Positions 11,801 through 22,900 of a stretch of DNA of 64,000 bases are shown one piece after another (position 1 is the first letter of the stretch; every line of letters begins with the position of its first letter). Origin of the DNA: Pelecanus crispus (Eukaryota > Chordata > Aves > Pelecaniformes > Pelecanidae). Position numbers and translations under genes: made by a program. The notes under the pieces were generated by a model. That model saw nothing but the letters and a program-made list of their open reading frames with translations, was not told the DNA's origin and did no database searches. The stretch is from assembly GCF_030463565.1 (NCBI RefSeq), contig NC_134649.1, positions 568,001 to 632,000 of the forward strand, read 5' to 3'.

Positions 11801-13363
11801 GCACCCCCAGCTCCCCCAGCCTGGCCCCGGAGCAGAGCAGCTCCAGCCCTCGCATCATTTTTGTGGCCTCCTCTGGACCCGCTCCAACAGTTCTGTGTCC
11901 TCCTTGTGCTGAGGAGTCTTAGCAGCCTTGTGCTTTTCCTGTGCATGTGTCACAGTCCCATCTTTCCTAAGAGAAAGCAAAGAAGTTGGGCTCTGGCCTG
12001 GCTTTCTGGGTAGAAGAAACTGGTCCTGGGAAGAAGTGTCCTGGCTGGTGGCTCCGGGAGGCCCTGGGGTCTCTGCTGCCCTGTGTGCTCCTCTCCAGCG
12101 CGCTTTCTAGGCAGGGAGCTGTTCCCAGGTGTGGCCCCACTCCTGGCCCAGGGAGGGACCAAACTTCGGATGCGGTGCTGGAGATGGCGCAGCCAGGGAG
12201 TGCCAGCCGGCTGGGTTGGACCCGGCCTCTCTGGGGGCTTCCCTGTGCCTGCTGGTCTGGTGGGCGACGTTTGCTCCGGCCTCTGTGGGTAGGTGTCCTC
12301 GAGAGCAGAGGTACAAGCAGTAAATGGGGCTGCCGGACCCCCCCTGTGCTGAGGACCGTGGCTGCCCTCTCGCTCTCCGGGCAGCCAGCTGCCGGGGCTG
12401 TGTGGGCTGAGGGGAGGAGGGGGCTGGATTCGCATCTCTCGGGGAAACGCCAGCCCCTGACGCGCTTCCATGCCAGCCTGCAGGCACTCGTGCCCGCTCC
12501 TTGAGCGGGGCTGGCTTCACAGCCTTCCCTTCCCTTGCAGGTTCACCACATCTTGCAGGAGGTGGTGATAGGCGGCATGGTGCTGGAGACCAACATGAAC
12601 GAGATCGTGGCGCAGGTGGAGGCCCAGAGCAAGCTGGAGAAGGCGGAGGTGCGTGGCCATGCTGCGGCTCTGCCCCAGGGGAGGCTGATGTACTCCGGGC
12701 TGTGAGGGGGGCCGGCCTGCGGGGTCTGGAGCTGGCGCACACAGGGTATCCCCGGTATCCCCGCTCTCCGCCTGCCCGAACCCTCACGGGGAGGGCTGTG
12801 GGCATCCTTCCCCAGCCCTGCTCCGCGCTGCTTAGGAGCGTAGGAGCAGCCCGAGCGTGGAAATGGCTGTTCCCCATCAATACCCGACCTGAGGTAGTGA
12901 AAAGCTTATCGCCTCTGTTTGCACCGTCATGGTGAATGCACAGTTGCGCTCCGGTCGCAGGGAAGCGCTGCGCTGCCCGTGCCACTCCCGATCCTGTGCT
13001 ATTAACAGGACCGGGTCCAAGAGTGGGACGGGAGGCGGGCGTGGAGGCTGCGCCCGTGCTGAGCCACGTGCCGGGGGACGTGGCCGGGCCCTGGGGCGCA
13101 GGGGGAGGCAGGGCTCGGTTTAGGGATGCTCCTGCAGCAAAGCACGGGGCTGAGCCGGGAGCAGCCCGGAGCCCCTCTCGCAGCGGGGCGGTGGGGGCGA
13201 GGGTCCGGCGGTCACTGGTGTCTGCCGTCGGCAGGGAGGCCTCTCGGCCGCTCCTTCCCGCGCGGTCTCCGCGGTGAAGAACATCAACCTGCCAGAGATC
13301 CCTCGCAACATCAGCATCGGAGACATCAACATCAAAGTGCCCAACCTGTCGCAGTTCATGTGA
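5845..13363 (+). CDS. AP3S2: AP-3 complex subunit sigma-2
   Basis: Small (sigma) subunit of the AP-3 adaptor, which sorts cargo from endosomes to lysosomes and lysosome-related organelles. Coding exons are 5845-5913, 6263-6354, 6548-6659, 8347-8418, 12541-12648 and 13235-13363. All junctions are GT-AG and in phase, giving 582 nt and 193 aa, the length of human AP3S2. It opens [20 protein letters not shown] and includes [19 protein letters not shown] and a C-terminus ending VPNLSQFM, which follows sigma-3B rather than sigma-3A (AP3S1). The longin-like fold spans most of the chain. One local difference is FLECGS, against FLEGGS in human as I recall it. Introns 3 and 4 each hold a CR1 copy. The start is the first ATG after the CpG island and matches the family N-terminus. 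Confidence 0.97.
6957..7446 (-). mobile_element. CR1 LINE, 5'-truncated 3' end
   Basis: The plus strand opens GAATCATAGAATCATTTAGG, the reverse complement of the CR1 3' tail with its ATTCTATGA motif, so the element lies on the minus strand. Internal blocks such as CTCCTCTTCTCCAGGCTGAA and TCCTTGTGCTGAGG are typical of the CR1 3' region in birds. About 490 bp, lacking most of the element, including ORF1 and nearly all of ORF2. It sits in AP3S2 intron 3, antisense to the gene. Confidence 0.95.
9040..9520. other. AT-richer island inside AP3S2 intron 4
   Basis: A block clearly lower in GC than its surroundings. A 131-codon open frame runs on the minus strand (9158-9553), but I recognise no protein in it and see no splice or start context. 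It could be an old transposon remnant or a conserved noncoding element. The rest of intron 4 (8419-12540) holds one CR1 and otherwise nothing recognised. Confidence 0.35.
11030..11135. other. Short AT-rich block in AP3S2 intron 4
   Basis: AT-rich sequence with ATAAAATGATAAAAC, CAATAATTGCC and AATGAATTAATTG stands out from GC-rich flanks. Possible conserved noncoding element; no function can be assigned. Confidence 0.25.
11424..11919 (-). mobile_element. CR1 LINE, 5'-truncated 3' end (second copy)
   Basis: The plus strand opens GAATCATAGAACCATGGAAT, the reverse complement of a CR1 3' tail, and runs to CCTTGTGCTGAGGAGTC. About 495 bp. Clear differences from the 6957 copy, for example CAGCCCAACCCCTGCAGTG against CATTGAGTCCAACC, suggest a different CR1 subfamily. 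Minus orientation in AP3S2 intron 4; no coding capacity. Confidence 0.95.
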
Positions 13364-14044
13364 GCGTGCCGCGGCGGGGAGGGCTGCGCGCGGGCCGTGG
13401 CCTGGGCTGGATGGGGAGAGGAGCTGGGCTCCGCCGGGCTCCCCCTGCCCCTTCTGGGTCTCTGCCCGTGCGGAGAGAGGGCAGGGAGCGGTGATGGGGC
13501 TCAGCAAGAACGGGGTGGTGCTGCCCGTTGCCTTGGACCTGGGCTCGCTTCTGCTTTCTGGTCTCCCAATGACAAGGGTGGCCTTTCTTCCCCCTCCTCC
13601 CTCCCCGTGGATGCGCATGGATACTCCCTGCATTCCCAGTCTCCCAGCACTTCTTGGGATTCCTGGTTGTAAAAATGCACCTGGACCTGATGGCTCCCCG
13701 AGGAGCCGTGGGTTTGTAGTCTCCTCCATCCTCCCCGGTCTGGGCTGTCCCCTGCCCGGCATCCCCATGCCCACCCTGGTCCTGCTCGCTGGGTCTGGCA
13801 CCGCAGGCTGGGGTTGGTACCGGGTTGCTCGGGGTTGCTCATGGGAGCTGCTGCGAGCTCTGGAGCCGGGGCCAGCGTGGGTGATACCTGCTGGACCGCG
13901 AGACGCCGGCAGCGAGAGGGAAGGGAGCTGCCTCTGCCTGGGCTGGGCAAGCCTGCGCTGAAAGCTGCGGGGACGAAGAGCAACCGGCTTGCAGGGTCGG
14001 GGCCAGGCCAGGCCCGGGCCTCCTGGAGCGTGTCCCCGTGTCCT

Positions 14045-14050
14045 AATAAA
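14045..14050 (+). terminator. AP3S2: AP3S2 polyadenylation signal
   Basis: AATAAA 682 bp after the AP3S2 stop, followed by a GU-rich stretch (CCTGTGTCTGTGTCTG) suited to be the downstream element. This predicts a 3' UTR of about 0.7 kb. Confidence 0.75.
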
Positions 14051-14079
14051 CCACCCGGTGAACCTGTGTCTGTGTCTGC

Positions 14080-15520
14080 CATGGGTGCTGCTGGCCCGGC
14101 CCCGGGGGCGGCACCGGGAGGGGGCTGCGGGGGGCCGGGGGCCTCTGCACAGCACTCGCCCGACGGCTGCAGCCCTGGGGGGCTCTGGGCTGGGGGAGGC
14201 TGGGGCCTGGGGGTGGGAAATGGGGCCCTGGACCCCACCCGGTGGGGGACTGGGGTTGCTGCAGCGCAGGCTCAGGGCAGGGTTCCTGGCTGCAGGATGC
14301 AGGGGGGAGCATGATGGCCCCGAGTGGGCCGTGACAGCGGTGTCCCCTGTGCTGAGGCTTTGGAGGCAGGGTCGCCAGCCTGCAACCTGCCAGCGCCTGC
14401 TGCCCTCATGCCAGCTTTCCTGCCTTCCCTCTGCCACAGAGCATCCCTGGTCTGCTCTCAGGGCAGCTGCGAGCCCCGTACGGCTTGGCCGGGATTTGGG
14501 GCTGGGGCTCGTGGCCCCCTGAGGCTGGGGGGAGCGGGGCTGGTCCTGGGGGTCCGAGTGAGCATGGCTGCAGGGGACAGGGCAGGCGGCGAGGTCCCTG
14601 AGCAGCGGGGCTCCTCAAGCCGGGTGCTCCGCACCCCTGGCTCTGCCACGGCTCTGTCTGGCCACCGGCCTCCGGGCTGGTTTGGGGGGCCCCTTCCTCT
14701 GCTTCCCCTCCAGCAGCCCGGGCCAGCTGCACTCCCGCGGGCTCTGCCTCCACTTCCCCTGGCAGGGAAACCGTGACTCTGCCTGGAAGGAATTTTCCTG
14801 CTGTCTCTCCTCCCTGCAGCTTAACCCTTCCCCAGCTGGCCACGAGCCACCGCCAAGTGGCTTGTGGAGGTCAAGGAGCTGGGCAACCTGCTTCTTCCTC
14901 TTCTTCCCCAGCCCTCCTCCTCCTCCTGTTGGCAGCGAGGTGGAGGGAGCAGGTGAGCCATGCTCCAGGCTGTGTCCTGGGGCTGGGACACTGGGTCCAG
15001 CAGGCACCGGGATGGTCAGAGGGGAAAACCCCGGCTTGCCCCATGGCCGGGAGCTCAGCGTGGTGCCTGTGTCCCGCTCTGCTCCAGGGGTGCCTGGGGG
15101 GGGTCAGGCTGGGACAGGCGGCCCCGGTGCAGGATATGTCCAGCCCCACGTGCTTCCTCTGCAGCGAGGAGATGTTTGTGCACAGCCACCTCCGGTAGCG
15201 GCTCTGGCCTCGCTGCCCCTTCCCACATCCTGCCAGAGCCTCGGCCCCACGGCTCTGCGGGAGCCAAAGGCTGCGCTGGGGTGGAGTGAGTCCCTCTGCG
15301 GCTCCTGGCTGCTCCCTTTCCCCTCGCCCGTGCGGAAGAGGGCAGAGACGATGGGGTGGTTCACCCTGGGATCAGCCGGGCCAAACCCCTGGACCCCCAT
15401 TTCCCCACCCAGGAGGGCTGCAGGCCTGACCCCAGCGGCCGTGGGGGCTGCGTGGGAGCAGCCCCAGCCTGGCCGGGGCAGAAGCAGCCCTGCAAGCCCA
15501 GGCTGCTCAGGGCTGGTGTG
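14080..15520. other. AP3S2-ANPEP intergenic, proximal part
   Basis: GC-rich sequence with long but low-complexity open frames on both strands (one of 382 codons from 14682). None resembles a known protein. No transposon recognised. Confidence 0.4.
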
Positions 15521-15524
15521 CTGG

Positions 15525-15712
15525 CTGCCCAGGGACCCCGGGGTGCTGCCCAGGGACCTCAGGGTGCTGCCCAGGGACCCTGGGGTGCTGCCCAGGGACC
15601 TTGGGGTGCTGCCCAAGGACACCAGGGTGCTGCCCAGGGACCTCGGGATGCTGCCCAAGGACCCTGGGGTGCTGCCCAGGGACCTCGGGGTGCTGCCCAG
15701 GGCCAGGAGCCC
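15525..15712. repeat. 21-bp minisatellite, about 8-9 units
   Basis: Units of the type GGGTGCTGCCCAGGGACCT repeat at 21 bp with CC/TT/CA variation at the join. The 21-bp period gives seven-residue repeats in every frame, which explains the local open frames. Confidence 0.9.
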
Positions 15713-16047
15713 TGAGTGGCCTGGCAGAGCAGAGGGAGGAGGCCATGCTGAAGGTGAGACATGGCTCCCGCTGCAGGCAGCAGCATTCCTGCCCAGGGCA
15801 GGGCTGGGAGGCAGCTGGCGCTGGCAATGATCCCGTGTGCCCCAAGGGGCCGTGGCTGGGTCACCAGAGCGCTCCCGCACCCCGTGGCGAGCTGGGGGGA
15901 CGCAGCGTGTGCAGGGCAGGGGCTGCCCGGGGGACTCGGTGCTCTCCTGTCTGAGCTGCCTGCGTGGTCCGGAGAGGGGCGAAGCGGCTGGGTCTTGGGG
16001 CTGCCTCCCGGCCCCGTCGCCCATTCCCAGCCAGGCTGTGCTTTGGA

Positions 16048-16053
16048 AATAAA
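16048..16053 (+). terminator. Orphan AATAAA, possible 3' end of an unknown plus-strand transcript
   Basis: AATAAA about 2 kb beyond the AP3S2 signal, in locally more AT-rich sequence (TTTGGAAATAAACTTGATC). It could end a longer AP3S2 3' UTR or an unrecognised noncoding transcript. No coding exon could be tied to it. Confidence 0.3.
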
Positions 16054-16789
16054 CTTGATCGGATTTGAATCAACTGCTTTGGCACCAATGGCTGCTGGAT
16101 TTTGCTGAGCTCAGCCGGGGTTTGCTTGTCGGAGCGTGCCCCCTGACTCCAGGCTGTCGTGGGCAGTGAGGTGAAGGGGAGCAGGCCACGGAGCCTGGCA
16201 CCCACCCAGCCCCTCCGCAGGTACCCGTTGTACCAAGTGTCACGACTTACTGTCGTGACAAGCATTTATCCTCGACCTGCCAAGCACCAGGTGGGCCTGA
16301 GTCCCAGCCCCGCGCCCCGGCTGTGCTGAGTGGGGAGACCCTGGGGCCCGGCTGCCTCGGGGTGCTGCACCCAGCAAGCCCGTCTGTGCCCCAACCACAG
16401 CCCCGCAGGTTGCCCACGAGGACCGGGGCATCTCTGAACCCACCGCTGCCGGCGCAGGGGGTGCCAGGCGGGGCTGGGGCACAAGGTGCTGGGCTGGGGG
16501 GGCTGACTGAGGGGGACCCCCCCCAAGCAGGGACACCATTCCTGGTGTGCCTGGGTGCTGCGGGGAAGGGGCACAGCCTGGATTGGTTGCTGCTGGGTGA
16601 CGGTTTGTCCCCTTTCCTGCCACCCCCCTGGGATGAGCGTGCTGGCCAAGGTTGGTGTGAGGGAGGGGACCCCCAGCAGGACCCCGGGGTGGGTCTGGGG
16701 GGTACGGGCCGGTTCCAGGGCACTGCAGTCCCCGGGCTGTGTGGGGCTTGCAAGCTGCCTCCGGCACTGCCCCCTCCCAACTAATGCCT

Positions 16790-17220
16790 CTCAGCTGGGG
16801 CGGCGGGGGTCCTGCAGCCCTGGGGGGGTGTCCCACAGTCCCAGGGAGTCCCGCAGTCCTGGGGGATCCCACAGTCCCAGGGGGTCCCGCAGCCCCGGGG
16901 GGGGGTCCCAAAGTCCCAGGGGGTCCCAGAGCCCTGGGGACTCCCACAGCCCCAGGGGGTCCCACAGCCCTGGGGGATCCCACAGTCCCAGGGGGTCCCG
17001 CAGCCCCGAGGGGGGTCCCACAGTCCCAGGGGGTCCCACAGCCCCGGGGGGTTCCACAGCCCTGGGGGGGGGTCCCGCAGCCCCGGTGGGGGGTGGTCCC
17101 ACAGCCCCGGGGGGTTCCCACAGACCCAGGGGGTCCCACAGCCCCGGGGGGTTCCACAGTCCCAAGGGGTCCCACAGCCCCGGGGGGGGTGGTCCCACAG
17201 CCCCGGGGGGTCCCACTCTG
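16790..17220. repeat. About 18-bp G-rich minisatellite
   Basis: More than 20 imperfect units of the type GGGTCCCACAGCCCCGGG. Unit length drifts because the G runs vary from 3 to 9. It has many closely spaced G runs on the plus strand and is therefore G-quadruplex prone. It lies between AP3S2 and ANPEP. Confidence 0.9.
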
Positions 17221-17518
17221 CGCAGGGCTGGAGGTGCCTTCCCCCAGCAGGGACCCCTCGCCCCGTCCCTGTGCCGGGTGTGCGGGGACCCCGTGCTGGG
17301 GCCCCGGATCCCCCTGCCCGGGCTGGGCTCTGCGCCCTGTGCCCCCCTGGCTTGCCCTGGCCCCCCGCCCCGGGCCGTGCCCCGCCAGCCCCCCGCCGGC
17401 CAGCAGCCCAGGGGTTAAGGGGGCGAGGAGGTTCGGGTTACTTCCCCCGGAGCTTTAGGAGGAAACTTTCCTCCCGCCGGCGCCTGAGCTTGCGGAGCTG
17501 AGACGCCCGAGAGCCGGG

Positions 17519-17866
17519 CGCAGGCAGGGGCTCAGGCAGGGTGCAGGGTGCAGGCAGGGTGCAGGGTGCAGGCAGGGCGCAGGCAGGGTGCAGGCAGGGT
17601 GCAGGGCGCAGGCAGGGCACAGGCAGGGCGCAGGCAGGGGCGCAGGCAGGGGCGCAGGCAGGGTGCAGGGCACAGGCAGGGCGCAGGCAGGGGCGCAGGC
17701 AGGGTGCAGGCAGGGTGCAGGGCGCAGGCAGGGCGCAGGCAGGGTGCAGGGCGCAGGCAGGGTGCGGGCAGGGCGCAGGCAGGGTGCAGGCAGGGGCGCA
17801 GGCAGGGTGCAGGCAGGGTGCAGGCAGGGCGCAGGGTGCAGGCAGGGCGCAGGCAGGGCGCAGTGG
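17519..17866. repeat. 10-15-bp GCAGG-type minisatellite
   Basis: Tandem GCAGGCAGGG, GTGCAGGGTGCAG and GCGCAGGCAGGG subunits alternate without a single fixed longer period. The array produces basic Gln/Gly/Arg-rich frames on plus and Cys/Pro/Ala-rich frames on minus, none of them credible genes. Confidence 0.9.
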
Positions 17867-17869
17867 TGC

Positions 17870-19800
17870 CTCGATGGGGATGGGGCGGGTGGGAGCCCCG
17901 CTGCCCCCCGCTTCCCGCAGCTGAACGCAGGAAGGTGAGTGGGGGGCGATGCCGCTGCCTGGACCCTCGGGGGGGGGAGCAGACCCCGAGCCGGGGATCC
18001 CGGGGGTCCCCACCCTGGGGGCTCCTTGGCCTGGGCCGAGCGGGGCTGTGTGGGTGCATGCAGGGGCGTGGGGCGGGCAGTGGGGCTGCAGGCTTGCGTG
18101 TTGGGGGCTGTGGGGTTCATGTGCATGGGGGTTATAGAGCCGCGTGTGACGGAGGGGGGCTTTTGGGGGGGGTCCATGGGGGTGCATGAGGTTACGGAGG
18201 GCTCTGGGATGTGTGTGTATGTGAGGTTATGGGGCGCGGGGGGCCAGAGCCTCAAGGGAGCTGTGCGTCCACGTGGTTGACACGCAACATCTGCACCCCG
18301 GCTGTCTGCGTGTGGGACGTGAGACATGCATGTGGGACATGAGACATGCGTGTGCGCCGCCTGCAAGGGCTCTGTGGAGGGGGAGGCTTTACGGTGGAGG
18401 GAGCCTGCGAGTGCTGGGGCTGGGGGAGATGGGGTGCGTGCGGCGTGGGGTGCAGGCAGCCTGGGGAGGGGGCTCAGGGAGGGGCTGGCTGGTGTTAACG
18501 GGGGAGAAGCGCATGAGGGGGCCGGCACAGGGGCGAGCCGGGGTGAGTGCCTGCACGCCATGCCCAAGGGGGTCTGCGTGGGGAGCAGCAGCCCCGGGCA
18601 GGGGTGCAGCACGCCCATCGGCATGGGACGGAGGGTGTGCGGGGTGCCTGGTACCCTCCCGGCTGGCTGTGGGCCCCAGTCCCGGGTGAGCTGTCGCAGC
18701 CGTGATTTGACATACGCTGTTCCCCAAACCCTGTGCCTCTGGCCAAAGCGAGGGCAGGGACCAGGGCAGCTCGTGCCTGTGCTACAGCCCCGCATGCAGC
18801 GGTGGCCGGCTGGGCTGCGGGGACGGCCAGGCTCCACAGGGCAGGGGATGCCCGGGGACGCCGCAGCATCCCGGGGCTGCTCTTGGGCGCGGTGACACTG
18901 GCAAGTGCAGCTAGGTGCTGTCAGGGACAGGGCACAGTTCCCTGAGGAGGCTGCTCGGCTGCTTGCCAGGTTTGCCCCTTGTCCCAGAGCTGCAGCTCCT
19001 AGCAGGACCTGCCCATGTCACATCATGGGAGAGTTCCGATCTTCGAAAGAGGAGTTTCTATTCTTGGGGCAAAATGCAAGGCCTCCCCTCCCCGCCCTGC
19101 CCCGCACGGGCAGGCTGCTGGGTGCTCCGCAGCTGGCGGCAGCAGGCATGCCCCGGCTCGGGCTGGGTTCATGGGGCCCGGAATTTGACCGCCAGGTCTT
19201 AGCAACACAATGCAACCCTGAACTTTGACAGGGCTGTGGGCAGGGGTGCAGCGTGCGGACTCCTCCCAGCATGGTCCAGGGCTCCACACATGCCGCTGTG
19301 ACCCCCCCGGGGTTGCATCCCGCAGCCTCCCGCTTTTCCGCTGGTGCGTGGGCAGCCTGGCGAGATGTGCCCCTGCCAGGGTGCAGGTGCTGGCCCCCGC
19401 TTGCTGTGCCCCCAGCCCCAGCAGCAGGTCCCTCACAGGCAGAGGGGCGTCCGGGACCTCCCCCGTGGCAGCACAAACCCCGTCACTTGAGGGCAAATGG
19501 GGCAGCACTGAGCCAGAGGCTGGACTCAGGTACTCGCAGCAAGGTGGGGACATGGCCGCCGGCTTTGACCACCCGCTCTGTCCCTCCTTTTGCAGGGCCA
19601 GGCAGGTGCTTGGGAGGTACCCCAGGAGTCCTGGCCTGCAGCCCGTGCCTGTTCCCACGCTGCCCATCCCTGATGGTGCAATCCCGAGCCACCGGTTTTA
19701 CCCCCCGCTGTAGTGGCACTGGGTGTTAGTGCTCCTGCAAGGCCGGGAGGCGGGTGGGTGGAAAACTCATCCCTGGGGCCGGCGCCGCCCCGAGCCTCAT
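17870..19800. other. Upstream flank of ANPEP, no gene recognised
   Basis: GC-rich, with scattered GT-rich and low-complexity tracts and several open frames of 100-200 codons that lack recognisable domains. It could hold distal ANPEP regulatory DNA, but no individual site can be supported. Confidence 0.35.
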
Positions 19801-19805
19801 GGTCA

Positions 19806-19862
19806 TTTAATATTTCACCCATTAACTTGGACTAATAAACCTCGTGGGAGCGAGAGGCTAAA
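19806..19862 (+). promoter_or_regulatory. ANPEP: Probable ANPEP proximal promoter
   Basis: An AT-rich pocket in GC-rich DNA 50-105 bp before the ANPEP ATG. It contains TTTAATATTT, CCCATTAACTT and ACTAATAAACC. The ATTAAC element resembles an HNF-1 half-site; the mammalian intestinal ANPEP promoter is known to use HNF-1. AATAAAC or CTAAAAG could act as a TATA-like box. Inference from sequence only. Confidence 0.35.
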
Positions 19863-19911
19863 AGCCCTGCCAGCGTGGCAGCTTCACCAGCACCGCTCCC
19901 GCAGTCCCACC

Positions 19912-22900
19912 ATGGCGGCCGGCTTCTTCATCAGCAAGACTGTGGGCATTGTGGGCATTGTGCTGGGCCTGGGGGCTGTGGCCACCATCATCGCACTCTC
20001 GGTGGTGTATAACCAGGAGAAGAACAAGGGGACGGATTCTGGCACCGCTGGGACCACCGCCACCACCACCACTACTACAGCCAACCCCGCCAGCACCGCC
20101 ACCACCACCACCGCCCCCAACAACCCCTGGAACCAATGGAGGCTGCCGAAGACGCTGATGCCGGAGTCCTACGAGGTGACCCTGCAGCCCTTCCTGACGC
20201 CTGATGCCAACATGTACATCTTCAAGGGCAACAGCAGCGTGGTCTTCGTCTGCATGGAACCCACCGACCTCATCCTCATCCACAGCAAGCAGCTGAATTA
20301 CACCATGCAGGGGTCCTTCTACGCCTCGCTGCAAGCGGTGGACGGCTCCAGCGTGCCCTCCATCTCCAAGACCTGGCTGGAGGTCCCCACCCAGTACCTG
20401 GTGGTGCAGCTGAACGGCCAGCTGCAGAAGGGCCAGCGCTACCGGCTCGTCAGCAAGTTCACAGGGGAGCTGGCCGATGACCTGGCTGGCTTCTACCGCA
20501 GTGAATATGTGGACGAGTTTGGCCACAAGTAGGTGGAGGGCAGGGGGCCAAGGTGGCGGGGCGGGGGCATGGGGCTGGCCTGGGGATGGCGGAGGGCACG
20601 GGCCAGGTTTGGGGCTCCTCTCCCACTGGGAGGGTGGGATGGGCATTGGGGAGCCTCCGTGCCCCGCGTCTGCACAGCACCCTGTTGAGGAGGGGACTGG
20701 GGAGCGGGCAGGGCGTGGGGTGAGTGGAGGGACCCCGGAGGGGGATGCTGGCCCTTGCAGAGGCCCCCGGGCGCTGACGGGATTTGCTCGCAGGAAGGTG
20801 GTGGCCACCACGCAGATGCAGGCGGCCGACGCGCGGAAAGCCTTCCCCTGCTTCGATGAGCCTGCCATGAAAGCCAACTTTACGGTGACGCTGATCCACC
20901 CCCCTGACCATGTGGCCATTTCCAACATGCCCTCCAAGAGTGAGTGGGGCAGCGGGAGCCCCGGCGGGGGGGTCCAGGGGCCCGGCAGGGCTGCGGGGTG
21001 ACCCCCCCTCCTTCCACTCCCTTCAGAAACCTGGCAGCAGGAGATCGACAAGGAGATCTGGAACATCACCGAGTTCTACACCACCCCTAAAATGTCCACC
21101 TACCTGCTGGCCTTCATCGTCAGCCAGTTCAAATATGTGCAGAACGTCTCGGAGAACGTGCTGGTAGGCTGGGGGTGGGGGCACCCCCCGCCTGCCTGCG
21201 GGTCTGAGCCTGGGCAGCGGCCAAGCCCCCCTGCATCTCTCCCCTCCAGATCCGCATCTGGGGCCGCCCCAGGGCGATTGATGAGGGCCAGGGTCAATAC
21301 GCACTCCAGGTGACCGGCCCCATCCTCAGCTTCTTCGAGAGGCACTACAACACGGCGTACCCGCTGCCCAAGTCCGGTGGGTGCGACGGGGCGGCCGGGT
21401 CCCTGGGAGGAGCTGCCAGCCGCGGGGGCGGCGGGCATTCCGGCACCCCGGGCAGCAGCAGCGTGCCAACGGGACCCCTCCGTCCCCCAGACCAGGTCGG
21501 CCTCCCCGACTTCAACGCGGGCGCGATGGAGAACTGGGGGCTGGTGACCTACCGGGAGAACTCGCTGCTCTTTGACAACGCCTACTCCTCCATCGGCAAC
21601 AAGGAGCGGGTGGTGACCGTCATCGCCCATGAGTTGGCCCACCAGGTACCCGCCGGGACCCCCGCCCGCCCTGCCGGCTGGCTGGGCCCGGCTGACGGGG
21701 CACTGTGCCCTCCCCGCAGTGGTTCGGGAACCTGGTGACGCTGCAGTGGTGGAACGACTTATGGCTGAACGAAGGCTTCGCCTCCTACGTGGAGTACCTG
21801 GGTGCCGACTCGGCAGAGCCTACCTGGGACATTGTGAGTGCTGGGGACAGCAGGCAGGGGTTGCAGGCAGGGGGTGAGGGCAGGGAATGCACCCCTGCAC
21901 CCCCGGGGGCTGCCCCTGCTGCCAGAAGGGTCAAGCAGGGCTGAGGTGGGGTGCTGGCACTCACCCCCGCAGAAAGACCTGATGGTGCTGAATGAGATGT
22001 ACCCGGTGATGGCGACGGATGCCCTGACCAGCTCCCACCCACTTTCCTTCCGCGAGGACGAGATCAACACCCCGGCCCAGATCAGCGAGGTCTTTGACAG
22101 CATCTCCTACAGCAAGGTGGGTGCGCGAGCCCTGGGCGCATGGGGACCGGACGAGGGGGGTCCCAGGGCGGTGGGGTGGGCTGCGGGGTGCAGGGGTCTC
22201 TCACCCGGCTGTCTCTGCAGGGAGCGTCAGTGCTGCGGATGCTCTCCGACTTCCTCACCGAGGACGTGTTCAAGCAGGGGCTGCAGGTGAGGCTCTGCCG
22301 GTGCCGGGGGGCATCGAGCCCCAGTGTGGGGTGGGTGGCCCGTGGCAGGGGTCTCTCCGGCTGTTCTGCGGGTATCCTGCACCCCGGACCTGCCCCTGCC
22401 CACCCGTCTCTCCTGGTGCTCTCCCACAGTCCTACCTCCACACCTATGCCTATGGAAACACCGTCTACAAGGACCTCTGGATCCATTTGCAAGAGGTAGG
22501 AGGGGGCTGGCTGCTCCCGGCTGCTCCCCCCGACCCAGCCCCTTCCCCGGTGCTGCCCCGGCTCTGGGGGGCTGCTGGGGGGACGGGGTCCCGGTCACAC
22601 AACTGCCATGCACCGGGCAAGAGGTGCAGCGCTGGCCGAGCCCCGTGCCCTACCTGGATCCCCACCAGCACCGGTGACCCACGGCACTGCCCTCCCTGCA
22701 GGCTGTCAAAAAGAACAACGTCTTGCTGCCCGACTCCATCAGCAAAATCATGGACCGCTGGACGCTGCAGATGGGCTTCCCCGTGGTGACCGTCAACACC
22801 GCCATCGGCACGATCAGCCAGAAACACTTCCTGCTGAACGCCACCGCCGTGGTGGACAGACCCTCTACCTTCAAGTGAGCGGAGCGGGGGGCCGGCGGCG

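Noticed and set aside
12107-14437. 776-codon minus-strand open frame
   Set aside because: Antisense to the 3' exons of AP3S2 and its flank; Pro/Ala/Arg/Ser-rich from high GC with no domain or splice logic.
15140-15199. Short Cys-containing frame (TCFLCSEEMFVHSHLR) as an exon of an unknown gene
   Set aside because: Isolated, with no partner exons or recognisable zinc-finger spacing.
17455-18837. 460-codon minus-strand Cys/Pro/Ala-rich frame
   Set aside because: Driven by the GCAGG minisatellite; keratin-like composition only by repeat.
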